From NCBI GenBank assembly GCA_009777475.1, contig WRLU01000016.1, positions 1 through 41,866 of the forward strand: a DNA stretch of 41,866 bases, in the 5' to 3' direction. The position numbers and the translations under genes were made by a program. The stretch is from Oscillospiraceae bacterium (lineage in GTDB: Bacteria > Bacillota > Clostridia > Oscillospirales > UBA929). This document shows positions 1 to 7,593 of this stretch, one piece after another; the stretch's first letter is position 1; each line of letters starts with the position of its first letter. The notes below the pieces were generated by a model, which did no database searches, was not told where the DNA came from, and saw only the letters and a program-made list of their open reading frames with translations.

Positions 1-1
1 A

Positions 2-106
2 AACGAGATTAAAAAGTGCAAAGGCTGTAATTACGAGCAGTCTGTGCGCAAAAAACACAGGTTCGACAAAAAAGGCAAGTGTAAAGACTGCGGCTTTGTA
101 AAGTGA
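2..106 (+). CDS. C-terminal end of a zinc-ribbon protein (partial)
   Basis: Only the last 34 codons lie in the window; the 5' part is off the left edge. The visible tail holds two CxxC pairs (CKGC and CKDC) 17 residues apart in a Lys/Arg-rich context, the signature of a zinc ribbon, and ends at TGA. A GC-rich hairpin follows 14 bases later, so this gene closes its own transcription unit. Such ribbons occur in nucleic-acid binding or ribosome-associated proteins; the family cannot be decided from the tail. Confidence 0.6.
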   Translation, partial: NEIKKCKGCNYEQSVRKKHRFDKKGKCKDCGFVK

Positions 107-120
107 TGGGAAGAAGGAAG

Positions 121-154
121 AACCCCCCGCGCCTGGTATTGGGCGCGGGGGGTT
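121..154 (+). terminator. GC-rich hairpin after the zinc-ribbon gene
   Basis: A perfect 13-bp stem (121-133 with 142-154) closes an 8-base loop. No T-tract follows (GT repeats instead), so it is either an inefficient intrinsic terminator or an mRNA 3'-end stabiliser. Confidence 0.6.
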
Positions 155-197
155 GTGTGTGTGAAAAACCCTTTCATATACTCCATGAAACTTTTTC

Positions 198-226
198 TTT
201 ACATTACAAACAAACTGTGATAGAAT
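198..226 (+). promoter_or_regulatory. sigma-A type promoter of rpsO
   Basis: TTTACA (198-203), a 17-base spacer and TAGAAT (221-226) stand about 105 bases ahead of the rpsO start. Transcription would begin near 233. Confidence 0.65.
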
Positions 227-231
227 GCAAT

Positions 232-336
232 CCAGCTGCTATCCGCTCGCGATGTTTGGGGAAATCGGCCTGGCAGCTAATTCACCCGCCCCATACGTTG
301 CTTTGCGGAAATTTTTACAAGGAAAGGTGAAAAGCA
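232..336 (+). promoter_or_regulatory. rpsO 5' leader, possible S15 autoregulatory RNA
   Basis: The leader of about 100 bases contains a closing stem (234-239 with 273-278) around a GC-rich segment and ends in an AAGGAAAGG ribosome site. S15 is known to repress its own mRNA through leader structure in several bacteria. The assignment here rests on position and length only. Confidence 0.3.
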
Positions 337-603
337 ATGCTCCTCAAGCAACAAAAAACGGACGTAATCAAAGGAAACCGCATCCATGAAACCGACACGG
401 GATCCCCCGAGGTACAGGTAGCTATCCTGACCGAGAGAATCAACCATTTGACAGACCATCTCAAAACGCACAAAAAAGACAATCACTCCCGGCGCGGTCT
501 GCTGAAGATGGTCGGCAGGCGCCGTAATCTCTTGGACTATCTTCAAAAAAAAGACATCGAACGTTACCGCGCACTAATTGCCAAGCTAGGTCTGAGAAAG
601 TAA
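337..603 (+). CDS. rpsO: 30S ribosomal protein S15
   Basis: The 88-residue product has the standard S15 length and its hallmark segments: the TGSPEVQVA stretch near residue 25, the [13 protein letters not shown] rRNA-binding core around residues 45-58, and the RRRNLLDYL helix. S15 binds the central domain of 16S rRNA and organises the small-subunit platform early in assembly. The ATG is preceded by AAGGAAAGGTG at good spacing. It stands directly upstream of pnp, the classic rpsO-pnp arrangement, with its own promoter about 110 bases upstream. Nothing is unusual in the protein. Confidence 0.97.
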   Translation: MLLKQQKTDVIKGNRIHETDTGSPEVQVAILTERINHLTDHLKTHKKDNHSRRGLLKMVGRRRNLLDYLQKKDIERYRALIAKLGLRK

Positions 604-668
604 ACAGAAGGGCGGTCGGTGACCGCCCTCTGTTCTGCCGGAGTGTTTCCTGTGGGAAACACTTTCGG
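604..668 (+). promoter_or_regulatory. two hairpins between rpsO and pnp
   Basis: The first hairpin pairs GGGCGGTC (about 611-617) with GACCGCCC (621-628), extended by ACAGA/TCTGT with a bulge. The second pairs 642-650 with 655-663 across a 4-base loop. Neither is followed by a U-run, so they resemble processing or stability elements more than terminators. In Escherichia coli the same gap holds the RNase III site that controls pnp; a similar role here is inference. Confidence 0.55.
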
Positions 669-708
669 AAGGAAGTAAAAGAAGAAGTAAAGAAAGTAGG
701 AAAATCTA

Positions 709-2814
709 ATGACAAGACGAGAATTCCCCCAGACTAAGGTATTCAAAACCATGCTTGCAGGAAGACCCCTCTCCATTGAAACAGGTGTTATGGCAGAATT
801 GGCTAACGGAGCCTGCATGGTTCGTTACGGCGACACTTCGGTTTTGGTCACAGCCACAGCCGCCGCCCAACCCCGCGCCGGACTTGATTATTTCCCATTA
901 TCGGTAGACTTTGAGGAGCGTTTGTATTCAGTAGGGCGTATCCCTGGTTCCTTCTTAAGAAGAGAAGGCCGCCCCAGTGAAAGAGCTGTCTTAGCCTCTC
1001 GATTAATTGACCGCCCGATACGCCCTCTCTTCCCATCCGAAATGCGTAACGATGTGGCCATAGCTGCAACAGTTATGAGCCTTGAGCCTGATTGTGCACC
1101 AGAAATCCCTGCAATGCTTGGTGCCTCCATTGCCCTGAGCATCTCGGATATTCCTTGGAACGGACCTATTGCCGGAATATCTGTCGGTCTGGTTGATGGG
1201 GAAATAGTGTTCAACCCTGGTACCGCTGAACGTATGACCTCTTCGCTTAACCTTGTTGTTGCCGGAACAGCTGAAAAGGTTGTTATGATTGAGGCAGGTG
1301 CCAACGAGATTCCGGATGATGTTATGTTTGATGCCATCATGAAAGCACACGAAGAGATCAAACAGCTCTGTGCCTTCGTTTTAAGCATACAGTCAGAAAT
1401 AGGGAAACCCAAGATGACAGACTACTCCAAAGCGTCATTCAATGAAGAATTATACAATATTTTGGAGGGCAGTGTCCTAGACCGTGTACGCGAATGCCTT
1501 GATACCGATGATAAAAATATTCGCGAGAGCCGTATGAAGGTTTTGCGTGCCGAAATTACCGAGCAACACGAGGCACAGTTTCCTTCGTTGGAAGCTGATT
1601 TGGGAGAGGTCTTGTACAAGCTTCAAAAAATTGTGGTACGCCGATGGCTCCTAGACGAAAAGAAACGTGTTGACGGCAGGGGCATGCTGGAGGTGCGCCC
1701 ATTGGATTCTCAGGTAGGCGTTTTGCCCCGGACTCACGGCTCTGGAATGTTTACCCGCGGTCAGACCCAATGTCTTACTGTTTGCACACTTGGCACTATC
1801 TCCGATCAGCAAAAGCTTGACAATATTTTTGACGATGAACACAAACGTTATATGCACCATTATAATTTCCCCTCATATTCGGTTGGGGAAGCTCGTCCCT
1901 CTCGCAGTCCTGGGAGGCGCGAGATTGGTCATGGGTCCTTGGCGGAGCGTGCATTAGAACCGGTTATACCGGGCGAGGATGAATTCCCTTATTGTATACG
2001 TCTAGTCAGCGAAATTCTTTCCTCCAACGGTTCGACATCCCAGGCTGCCATTTGCGGCTCGACCCTGGCTTTAATGGATGCAGGTGTACCAATCAAATCC
2101 CCTGTAGCCGGTATCTCCTCGGGTCTTATTACCGAGGGTAACCGCTGGATGACCTTCATAGATATCCAGGGAGTTGAGGATTTTTACGGCGACATGGACT
2201 TTAAGGTTGCAGGAACAAAGCAGGGCATTACTGCTATACAAATGGATTTGAAGATTGACGGACTAACTGCCGAGATAATCAAAGATGCCTTAGATATTAC
2301 CCGCAAGGCGCGCTGTGAGATTTTAGACGAGATTATGCTTCCCTGCATAGATGGGCCGCGTCAGGAGCTATCGCCTTATGCTCCCAAGATGATTCAAACT
2401 CATATTGATCCGGAAAAAATCCGTGAAATCATCGGCAAAGGCGGTAGTGTAATACAAAAAATCACTGCCGATACCGGTTGCAAAATTGACATAGAGGACG
2501 ATGGACACATCTTCATCGCCGCAATAAATCAAGCTGACGGTGAACGCGCCCTGAAAATCATCAATTCAATTGTTTACGAGCCCAAGGTCGGCGAGAGTAT
2601 GCTAGGCAAGGTCACCCGGGTAATTCCGATAGGTGCCTTTGTTGAGTACGCCCCAGGCAAGGAGGGAATGGTTCACATCTCCAAGCTGGAAAACCGCCGG
2701 GTAGAAAAAGTTGAGGACGTTCTCAATGTCGGAGATGAAACGTGGGTAAAGTATCTCGGTACAGACGATAAGGGCAGGATTAACCTATCACGAAAGGATG
2801 CAGTACCGGAATAA
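709..2814 (+). CDS. pnp: polyribonucleotide nucleotidyltransferase (PNPase)
   Basis: PNPase degrades RNA 3' to 5' by phosphorolysis and works with RNase Y in Bacillota mRNA decay. The 701-residue protein has the full family layout: two RNase PH-like domains joined by a helical linker (first about 10-140, second about 325-540, with the SRSPGRREIGHG segment and the GDMDFKVAGT active-site region), then a KH domain with IREIIGKGG (about 560-620) and an S1 domain (about 627-697). The ATG follows a modest AGGAAAA site; no better start is in frame. It lies 105 bases after rpsO, probably cotranscribed, with two hairpins in the gap. Confidence 0.97.
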   Translation: MTRREFPQTKVFKTMLAGRPLSIETGVMAELANGACMVRYGDTSVLVTATAAAQPRAGLDYFPLSVDFEERLYSVGRIPGSFLRREGRPSERAVLASRLIDRPIRPLFPSEMRNDVAIAATVMSLEPDCAPEIPAMLGASIALSISDIPWNGPIAGISVGLVDGEIVFNPGTAERMTSSLNLVVAGTAEKVVMIEAGANEIPDDVMFDAIMKAHEEIKQLCAFVLSIQSEIGKPKMTDYSKASFNEELYNILEGSVLDRVRECLDTDDKNIRESRMKVLRAEITEQHEAQFPSLEADLGEVLYKLQKIVVRRWLLDEKKRVDGRGMLEVRPLDSQVGVLPRTHGSGMFTRGQTQCLTVCTLGTISDQQKLDNIFDDEHKRYMHHYNFPSYSVGEARPSRSPGRREIGHGSLAERALEPVIPGEDEFPYCIRLVSEILSSNGSTSQAAICGSTLALMDAGVPIKSPVAGISSGLITEGNRWMTFIDIQGVEDFYGDMDFKVAGTKQGITAIQMDLKIDGLTAEIIKDALDITRKARCEILDEIMLPCIDGPRQELSPYAPKMIQTHIDPEKIREIIGKGGSVIQKITADTGCKIDIEDDGHIFIAAINQADGERALKIINSIVYEPKVGESMLGKVTRVIPIGAFVEYAPGKEGMVHISKLENRRVEKVEDVLNVGDETWVKYLGTDDKGRINLSRKDAVPE

Positions 2815-2846
2815 TCAAAAAACGCAACCCTCTTTAAGTCAAAATG

Positions 2847-2883
2847 CTAATCCCCAACTCGGCGATGCTGGGCTGGGGATTAG
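2847..2883 (+). terminator. hairpin downstream of pnp
   Basis: A perfect 10-bp stem (2847-2856 with 2874-2883) lies 33 bases after the pnp stop. The following sequence (TTAATG) has no long T-run, so termination may be partial. Confidence 0.55.
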
Positions 2884-2932
2884 TTAATGTGAGGAAATAC
2901 GGTTACAATCCGGTAACGTTTTTTACTCTCGC

Positions 2933-2961
2933 TTGACAAGCGGTTCGAGAGCTTGTATAAT
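2933..2961 (+). promoter_or_regulatory. perfect consensus promoter ahead of rny
   Basis: TTGACA (2933-2938), exactly 17 bases, then TATAAT (2956-2961). It would start RNA near 2968, leaving a leader of about 190 bases before rny. The leader holds an imperfect stem (TCGGTGA with TCGCCGA around 2988-3008) and a second weak promoter-like pair (TTGCAA ... TATACT, about 3075-3102). Confidence 0.8.
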
Positions 2962-3156
2962 GACCCGAGATGCTTTGTATTATTGATCGGTGATGCTATA
3001 ATCGCCGAATAAACATTCGCCCAGAGGGTTGAAAAGCTCTTTGATGAGGTTTTTCGTGTCGGTTTTACTAATTATTGCAAAATAATACGATGTGTTTATA
3101 CTATACAAAGGGGGTTTTGCTTTGGAGCTTGACCCCGGATTAGTGGAGGTGTATCC

Positions 3157-4704
3157 GTGACCCTTTATTTTGTTATCGGATTAGTTGCAGTGCTTGCCGG
3201 TCTTGCCGTTGGTTTTCCCTTTGGCAGATGGCACCGCAAAAAGTATGCTGAGCGTGAGATTGAAAGTGCCGAAAAGCAGGCATTGGCAATCATTAACGAG
3301 GGTCAGCAGCGCAGCGAGGGATTAGTCCGAGAGGCTTTAGTGGAGGCCAAAGAAGAAATCCACCGTGATCGTCAGGAGTATGACAAGGAAATCAAGGAAC
3401 GCAACGCAGAGCTGAAAAGACAGGAACGCAGAATTCAGCAGAAAGAGGAAAACTACGACAAAAAGCTTGACAGTCTGGAGAAAAAAGAAGCACAATTGTC
3501 CGTCAAGCATAGTGAGGCGGAGATAATTCGCACCGAGGCGGAAAAGCTCAAGCGGAGCCAGATGGAGATTTTGGAGAGAATCTCCGGCTTTTCACCCGAA
3601 GAAGCCAAGCAATATTTGATAAAAAATATTGAAGATGAGGCTACCCACGAATTGGGCATGAAGGTCAAGGAGGTTGAAAACAGATTCAAGGAAGAAGCAG
3701 AGCAAAAGGCAAGAGAAATCGTTGGGTTTGCCATACAAAAAGTTGCGGCGGACCACGTTGCCGAGGCTACGGTTTCAGTTGTGCATTTGCCCAATGATGA
3801 AATGAAAGGACGCATTATAGGCAGAGAGGGACGTAATATACGCGCCTTGGAGACTCTTGTAGGGGTAGATTTGATTATAGACGATACCCCTGAGGCGATT
3901 ACCCTGTCCAGCTTTGATCCGATACGCCGGGAGGTTGCCCGGATGTCCCTTGAAAAGCTTATCATTGATGGGCGGATTCACCCGACCCGGATTGAGGAGG
4001 TTGTTGAAAAGTCGCGGCGCGAGATAGACACAATCGTCCGCTCCGAGGGCGAGCGCGCCACGTTTGAAACCGGTGTGCATGGACTTCACTTTGATCTGAT
4101 AAAGCTATTGGGCAGAATGAAATTCCGCACAAGCTATGGTCAGAATGTCCTGCAGCATTCCATTGAAGTGGCTCTGCTGTCCGGTGCACTTGCCGCTGAG
4201 CTAGGGCTTGACCCCATGCTTGCCAAGCGCGCTGGCCTGTTGCACGACATAGGCAAGGCGACAGACCATGAAACGGAGGGAACCCACGTTTCCATAGGTG
4301 TAGAAATCGCCAAAAAGCATAAAGAACACGCCGATATTATCCACGCAATTCATGCCCATCATGGGGATGTTGAGCCGCAAACACTTATGGCGTGCATTGT
4401 TCAGGCGGCAGATGCCATATCCGCCGCACGCCCGGGTGCCAGGCGTGAAAACATTGAGAACTACATCAAGCGGCTTGAAAAGCTTGAAGAGTTAGCCTGT
4501 TCCTTCAAGGGGGTTGAGAAATCCTTTGCCATTCAGGCAGGTCGCGAAATCCGCATTATGGTCACTCCCGATATTGTTGACGATGGCCGTATGATTCTCC
4601 TGGCACGCGAGATGTCTAAGAAAATTGAGAAGGATCTTGAATATCCCGGCCAAATTAAGGTGCATATGATTAGAGAGACCAGACACATCGAATACGCCAA
4701 ATAA
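3157..4704 (+). CDS. rny: ribonuclease Y
   Basis: RNase Y is the membrane-anchored endoribonuclease that starts mRNA decay in Bacillota. The 515-residue protein shows the complete layout: an N-terminal membrane helix (about 3-22), a long Lys/Glu-rich coiled coil (about 25-180), a KH domain with [12 protein letters not shown] (about 215-280), and an HD domain with the LLHDIGK motif (His363-Asp364). The start is GTG, chosen because GGAGGTG sits 5-10 bases upstream and the membrane helix follows at once. It has its own perfect promoter and a strong terminator. With pnp upstream and ymdB downstream it reproduces the Bacillus ymdA-ymdB neighbourhood. Confidence 0.97.
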   Translation: MTLYFVIGLVAVLAGLAVGFPFGRWHRKKYAEREIESAEKQALAIINEGQQRSEGLVREALVEAKEEIHRDRQEYDKEIKERNAELKRQERRIQQKEENYDKKLDSLEKKEAQLSVKHSEAEIIRTEAEKLKRSQMEILERISGFSPEEAKQYLIKNIEDEATHELGMKVKEVENRFKEEAEQKAREIVGFAIQKVAADHVAEATVSVVHLPNDEMKGRIIGREGRNIRALETLVGVDLIIDDTPEAITLSSFDPIRREVARMSLEKLIIDGRIHPTRIEEVVEKSRREIDTIVRSEGERATFETGVHGLHFDLIKLLGRMKFRTSYGQNVLQHSIEVALLSGALAAELGLDPMLAKRAGLLHDIGKATDHETEGTHVSIGVEIAKKHKEHADIIHAIHAHHGDVEPQTLMACIVQAADAISAARPGARRENIENYIKRLEKLEELACSFKGVEKSFAIQAGREIRIMVTPDIVDDGRMILLAREMSKKIEKDLEYPGQIKVHMIRETRHIEYAK

Positions 4705-4708
4705 GCAC

Positions 4709-4736
4709 AAAGCCGCCCTTATGCAAGGGCGGCTTT
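4709..4736 (+). terminator. terminator after rny (possibly bidirectional)
   Basis: A perfect 12-bp stem (4709-4720 with 4725-4736) closes the loop ATGC. The stem ends are A-rich and T-rich, so it can end rny from the left and the convergent secreted-protein gene from the right. Confidence 0.8.
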
Positions 4737-4768
4737 GCCGTGTCCGCAAACCGGACGGTGAATATGTA

Positions 4769-5323
4769 TTAGTACTTTAGAAGCTCTATTTCGGAAGATA
4801 TCTTTTTATCTGTTGCCGCACACTTAGCCTCAGCCTTGCGGACATCAGCCTCAGCTTTGGCTATTAACGAATCAACCTTTGCCTCGTATTTTGCCCATTC
4901 ACTATGCATCTTTATATCCATGATATCATATTGGGCATCTTTCTCTGCTCCATCTGCTCCAGAAAATTTCTTTTCTATTTTGAACCGCTCTTGAGCATCC
5001 TTCAGATACACCTTATACTCAAGCTCTGTGATCTTACGCTCTGTTTTTGTCCATATTTTGACTCTTGTCACTTCAAGCTTACTCCATGTTAGATCTATTT
5101 TGCTCTCAAGCTTTATGATTTTTAAATCAAGCTTAGCTCTGTCCAGATTATTTTGCGCATCTAGCAAGTCAGATGCACGAACTGCGGGGGAGACAAAAAG
5201 ACATACCATAAGGACAATAAAGAGCCTGCGTAATTTTGTCAGGTTTAATCCCCCCTCTCTATTTGGAATTAGCCGTTGCCTCGGATTTTTGAGTTTTCGC
5301 GTAATTTTCCCTGTGGTTGTCAT
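4769..5323 (-). CDS. secreted or membrane-anchored coiled-coil protein, function unknown
   Basis: I do not recognise a family. The 184-residue product has a basic N-terminal region of about 35 residues, a hydrophobic stretch (LFIVLMVCLFV) ending in a plausible signal-peptidase site (VRA-SD), and then about 130 residues of highly charged Lys/Glu/Ala-rich sequence with heptad-like spacing, which predicts one or more long helices. The start at 5323 was chosen because AAGGAGG lies 8 bases upstream on this strand; an upstream in-frame extension reaches into the terminator hairpin of the preceding RNA and is unlikely. The gene is inserted, opposite in direction, between rny and ymdB, which are adjacent in Bacillus. 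Confidence 0.7.
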   Translation of the reverse strand: MTTTGKITRKLKNPRQRLIPNREGGLNLTKLRRLFIVLMVCLFVSPAVRASDLLDAQNNLDRAKLDLKIIKLESKIDLTWSKLEVTRVKIWTKTERKITELEYKVYLKDAQERFKIEKKFSGADGAEKDAQYDIMDIKMHSEWAKYEAKVDSLIAKAEADVRKAEAKCAATDKKISSEIELLKY

Positions 5324-5368
5324 GTTATGACCTCCTTTTTTATTCTTCCCGGCTGTAGCCGGGAGAAC

Positions 5369-5408
5369 AAAAAAGCGGCGCAGGGATGCTTTTAATCCCA
5401 TACGCCGC
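5369..5408 (-). terminator. intrinsic terminator of the minus-strand RNA
   Basis: On the minus strand the stem GCGGCG...CGCCGC (outer pairs 5403-5408 with 5375-5380, inner GGGAT/ATCCC) is followed directly by six U residues (5374-5369). This is a textbook intrinsic terminator. It lies 46 bases upstream of the secreted-protein start, so it ends a small RNA or acts as an attenuator for that gene. Confidence 0.8.
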
Positions 5409-5438
5409 GTTCGTCAACACAACTTATTAAAAATCCTC

Positions 5439-5467
5439 TTGCCGAATGGCTACAAAGGTATTATAAT
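5439..5467 (+). promoter_or_regulatory. promoter reading toward ymdB
   Basis: TTGCCG (5439-5444), 17-base spacer, TATAAT (5462-5467). Transcription would start near 5474, giving ymdB a leader of about 180 bases. Confidence 0.6.
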
Positions 5468-5473
5468 ACAGAT

Positions 5474-5653
5474 GGTGCAGTTAACGCTGTTATGTGGGAT
5501 GGTCAACTCATCCTGCATAGGCTGCGGGGGTGCGGTAACACTTCCGCGGCTGCCACTATTTTGTTCTCGGGGACTTGCCGGAACTATTCTATCATAGCTT
5601 TACCAGAAAGGCAATACCTTTTTGAAAAATCTTTACTAAAAGGATGAACACAC
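5474..5653 (+). promoter_or_regulatory. structured 5' leader of ymdB
   Basis: Read on the plus strand this segment forms three successive hairpins: a 10-bp stem with a GUCAACU loop (about 5494-5520), a bulged stem of about 13 bp (GGC-UGCGG-GGGUG pairing with CACUU-CCGCG-GCC, about 5519-5554), and a 7-bp stem (GUUC-CGG with CCG-GAAC, about 5562-5583). A weak AAAGG/CCUUU hairpin with five U residues follows (about 5607-5623). No known riboswitch class was recognised. Confidence 0.4.
5586..5614 (-). promoter_or_regulatory. promoter of the minus-strand RNA
   Basis: On the minus strand: TTGCCT (5614-5609), 17 bases, TAGAAT (5591-5586). Transcription would start around 5584-5579. Confidence 0.6.
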
Positions 5654-6448
5654 ATGATTGTATTAGCTTTCGGCGATGTATGCGGCCCAGCGGGAATGCG
5701 TGCTGTAACTACAAAACTACCCGGTTTAAAAAAATTTTACGGTGCCGACCTTTGCATTGTTAACGGTGAGAATGCCGACATTTTGGGCATCAAGCCGGAA
5801 CAGGCACATGCGCTTTTTGAAGCGGGTGCCGATGTTATTACCTTGGGCAACCATACATGGAAACGGATGCAGATAGTTCAGGAATTAGAGGGCAACCCTT
5901 TTTTGATACGTCCGCTCAATTTCCCACCCGCCGCGCCAGGCAACGGATTTGCAAGGGTGCCTATGGGTTCAGGTAAGTTTTTTGGAGTAGTAAGCCTAAT
6001 CGGACGGCTAGAGTGTTGCTGGAATTCTGCCTGTCCATTCGCTGCTATGGACAGGCTCTTGGAAAAACAGGAGGCTGACTTTTACATTGTTGATTTTCAC
6101 GCCGAGGCAACAAGTGAAAAGCAAGCATTAGCGCGATATTTAGACGGCAGGGTTTCAGCCGTATATGGAACGCATACCCATGTACAAACCTCAGATGCAT
6201 TGGTTCTGCCCGGCGGGACAGGCTTTATTACCGATTTAGGTATGACAGGCGCAGAAGATTCTATCTTGGGAATCTCCACAAAGGATGCTATAGCCCATTT
6301 TACAACAGGCGTTCCTATCCGCCACAAGGCCCCGGAAACAAAGGCACGGCTAGAGGGCTGTTTATTTGAAATCGATGAACTGACTGGAAAATGCACAGCT
6401 GTGCAGAGCCTGAGGGTTGAGGAAGAGGGGTCGATCGGTTACAACTGA
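5654..6448 (+). CDS. ymdB: YmdB-family metallophosphoesterase
   Basis: The 264-residue protein matches the YmdB/TIGR00282 calcineurin-like phosphodiesterase family, which uses two metal ions and hydrolyses 2',3'-cyclic nucleotides; the Bacillus protein influences biofilm and motility decisions. Visible metal-site motifs are FGDVCG (Asp8), NGENAD (Glu39-Asn40), LGNHTW (about 67-70), DFHAE (about 147-151) and YGTHTHVQT (about 175-183), all in family order. Length is normal. The start ATG follows AAAAGGATG. Its nearness to rny is conserved in Bacillota; here the two are separated by a structured RNA region and an opposing gene. Confidence 0.93.
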   Translation: MIVLAFGDVCGPAGMRAVTTKLPGLKKFYGADLCIVNGENADILGIKPEQAHALFEAGADVITLGNHTWKRMQIVQELEGNPFLIRPLNFPPAAPGNGFARVPMGSGKFFGVVSLIGRLECCWNSACPFAAMDRLLEKQEADFYIVDFHAEATSEKQALARYLDGRVSAVYGTHTHVQTSDALVLPGGTGFITDLGMTGAEDSILGISTKDAIAHFTTGVPIRHKAPETKARLEGCLFEIDELTGKCTAVQSLRVEEEGSIGYN

Positions 6449-6483
6449 AAAGGTTTTTCTTGTTGAGTGCTTTTACCCAATTT

Positions 6484-6505
6484 ATAGTATCAGCATAGCA
6501 TCGCC
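6484..6505. repeat. 22-bp copy of the queA 3' end
   Basis: These bases match 11839-11860, the last codons of queA (GDAMLIL-stop on the minus strand), with one mismatch. No other queA-like sequence surrounds this copy. Apart from it, the stretch 6449-6600 holds no gene I can support. Confidence 0.55.
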
Positions 6506-6600
6506 TCTTCAGCCCTCGCATATATGAGAACATATGGGCGGGCAGCCCCCTATGTTTTTTGATGGTTTCAAGAGATAAATTCAAATATTTACTCAAACAG

Positions 6601-7167
6601 CTACACTAACTTAACTTCAAGGAAAGCAAATCCCATTATATTATTTTGTTGAAGCGTATCTTTGAATTTTTCCGAAACAAAAGTGGGAATAGTTTCTCCT
6701 TTAAGTTTGAAAATATGATGACCTTCCAAGGATTTTTCTCTCAAAGCATAATCTTCAACCATATGAATTTTTTCACCATATGCTCTTATTGTCTTATGCT
6801 TTGACTTTTTCAAATCAAACGCATCCACTATATCAATCACATTTGCAACCATATAGGTATCGTCAATTTGATTTATATCGCTTCTAATTAGCTTGATTGG
6901 TAAATATTGGATTGAGTCTCGCGCAAGATCTTCAACAACCCCCCGGAACCTCTTTGAAACGATGTACCATCCAAAATCACTTGTAAGATAATCTCTATGC
7001 AATCTTTCATCGCTGTTATCGCATATAAATGTGATTTCGATGTTCCAGCCTGTGATTATTTCACCGCTTGAAGTGGCATAATCATCCACATTATATGTGT
7101 TATGACCCAAACAGCGCATATAGTTATCAGCGTTTTCGCTATCTGCAAACATCTCGTAATACTTCAT
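6601..7167 (-). CDS. immunity-protein-like (Imm11/DUF1629 type), orphan
   Basis: The 188-residue protein has the look of the DUF1629/Imm11 family found beside polymorphic toxins: an aromatic N-terminal strand region, the segment DFGWYIVSKRFRGVVE in the middle followed by IQYLPIKL, and a C-terminal half ending in strand-rich sequence (HHIFKLKG, GFAFLEVKLV). No signal peptide or membrane helix is seen, so it acts in the cytoplasm. The ATG has GGGAGG upstream. No toxin gene flanks it, so it may be an orphan immunity gene kept for protection against neighbours' toxins. The family call is from pattern memory and is moderate. Confidence 0.5.
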   Translation of the reverse strand: MKYYEMFADSENADNYMRCLGHNTYNVDDYATSSGEIITGWNIEITFICDNSDERLHRDYLTSDFGWYIVSKRFRGVVEDLARDSIQYLPIKLIRSDINQIDDTYMVANVIDIVDAFDLKKSKHKTIRAYGEKIHMVEDYALREKSLEGHHIFKLKGETIPTFVSEKFKDTLQQNNIMGFAFLEVKLV

Positions 7168-7223
7168 TTTAGCCTCCCGGTTTTATAAGTACCCCACTCA
7201 GCACAAATAATGTTATTAAAACT

Positions 7224-7264
7224 GGTTTTCGCACGGCATGATATTTTTCATGCCGCCGAAAACC
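7224..7264. terminator. long inverted repeat upstream of the immunity-like gene
   Basis: The arms GGTTTTCG...CGGCATGA and TCATGCCG...CGAAAACC pair across TATTTT, giving more than 15 bp with one small mismatch. It stands between the first toxin-antitoxin cassette and the immunity-like gene and probably insulates the two. Confidence 0.55.
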
Positions 7265-7290
7265 TCATTGTATAACCATAGGACCATCTG

Positions 7291-7457
7291 TGCTTACGAA
7301 ATGATATAATACGAAAGGGGGCATCAGCCCCCCCTTGTTCGACCTATTATTCAGCGAACCCATAACGCTTCAATGCCGCCGGGTCTATATCAGCTATTGC
7401 GAGAAGCCGGGCCGCCGGGCCGCTCGGTGTTCCTTTGCCGTATTCCCACGCCTCTAC
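7291..7457. repeat. cassette end repeat, copy 1 (XRE C-terminus plus terminator)
   Basis: About 165 bases almost identical to 8234-8394. It includes a GGGGGC-ATCA-GCCCCC hairpin that works as a terminator for the minus-strand operon, and the last 35 codons or so of the XRE regulator. The main difference is an 8-bp unit (GCCGGGCC) present twice here and once in copy 2. Confidence 0.9.
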
Positions 7458-7589
7458 AGTTTTCCGCGATACTCCAAGGATGAAAGCAAAACGCTCTTGC
7501 GTCATATCAAGGTTGTCACGGATTTCTCGTATTTCCTCCGCCGTGTATTCTATCGGCGGAATGACTTTCGCTGTCGCTGCCATTCTCAT
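7347..7589 (-). CDS. XRE-family regulator of cassette 1 (YiaG/HigA-like)
   Basis: The 80-residue protein is a compact helix-turn-helix regulator. The HTH spans about residues 20-60 (IREIRDNLDMTQERFAFILG then SRKTVEAWEYGKGTPSG), and the tail GPAARLLAIADIDP is the usual ending of this YiaG-like family, so this copy is intact. The ATG follows GGTGAGG and lies only 4 bases after the antitoxin stop, so it is translated with it. It is the third gene of a minus-strand RelE-antitoxin-XRE operon and probably represses the operon by binding the palindrome in its promoter. Confidence 0.8.
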   Translation of the reverse strand: MRMAATAKVIPPIEYTAEEIREIRDNLDMTQERFAFILGVSRKTVEAWEYGKGTPSGPAARLLAIADIDPAALKRYGFAE

Positions 7590-7593
7590 AACC

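Larger units (their letters stand above)
5369..5580 (-). ncRNA. candidate small RNA or attenuated leader
   Basis: A minus-strand promoter (5586-5614) and a strong intrinsic terminator (5369-5408) define an RNA of about 210 bases with no long ORF. The first part folds into compact hairpins: the pairs GUUC/GAAC around CGG/CCG at the very 5' end, GCGG/CCGC near 5532-5547, and GGAUG/CAUCC near 5493-5509. I compared it by eye with 6S RNA, T-box, cobalamin and SRP RNA and saw no convincing match. It may be a free small RNA, or the attenuated leader of the secreted coiled-coil gene downstream. It overlaps in antisense the leader of ymdB. Confidence 0.5.

Noticed and set aside
888..1412. Long minus-strand ORF inside pnp
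   Set aside because: It lies wholly within a certain gene in another frame and has no recognisable product.
5369..5580. 6S RNA, T-box or cobalamin riboswitch on the minus strand
   Set aside because: Phrases such as AAGTCCCC and GCAGCCGCGG recall these RNAs, but no long closing stem (6S), no stem I region before the T-box-like piece, and no complete cobalamin core are present.
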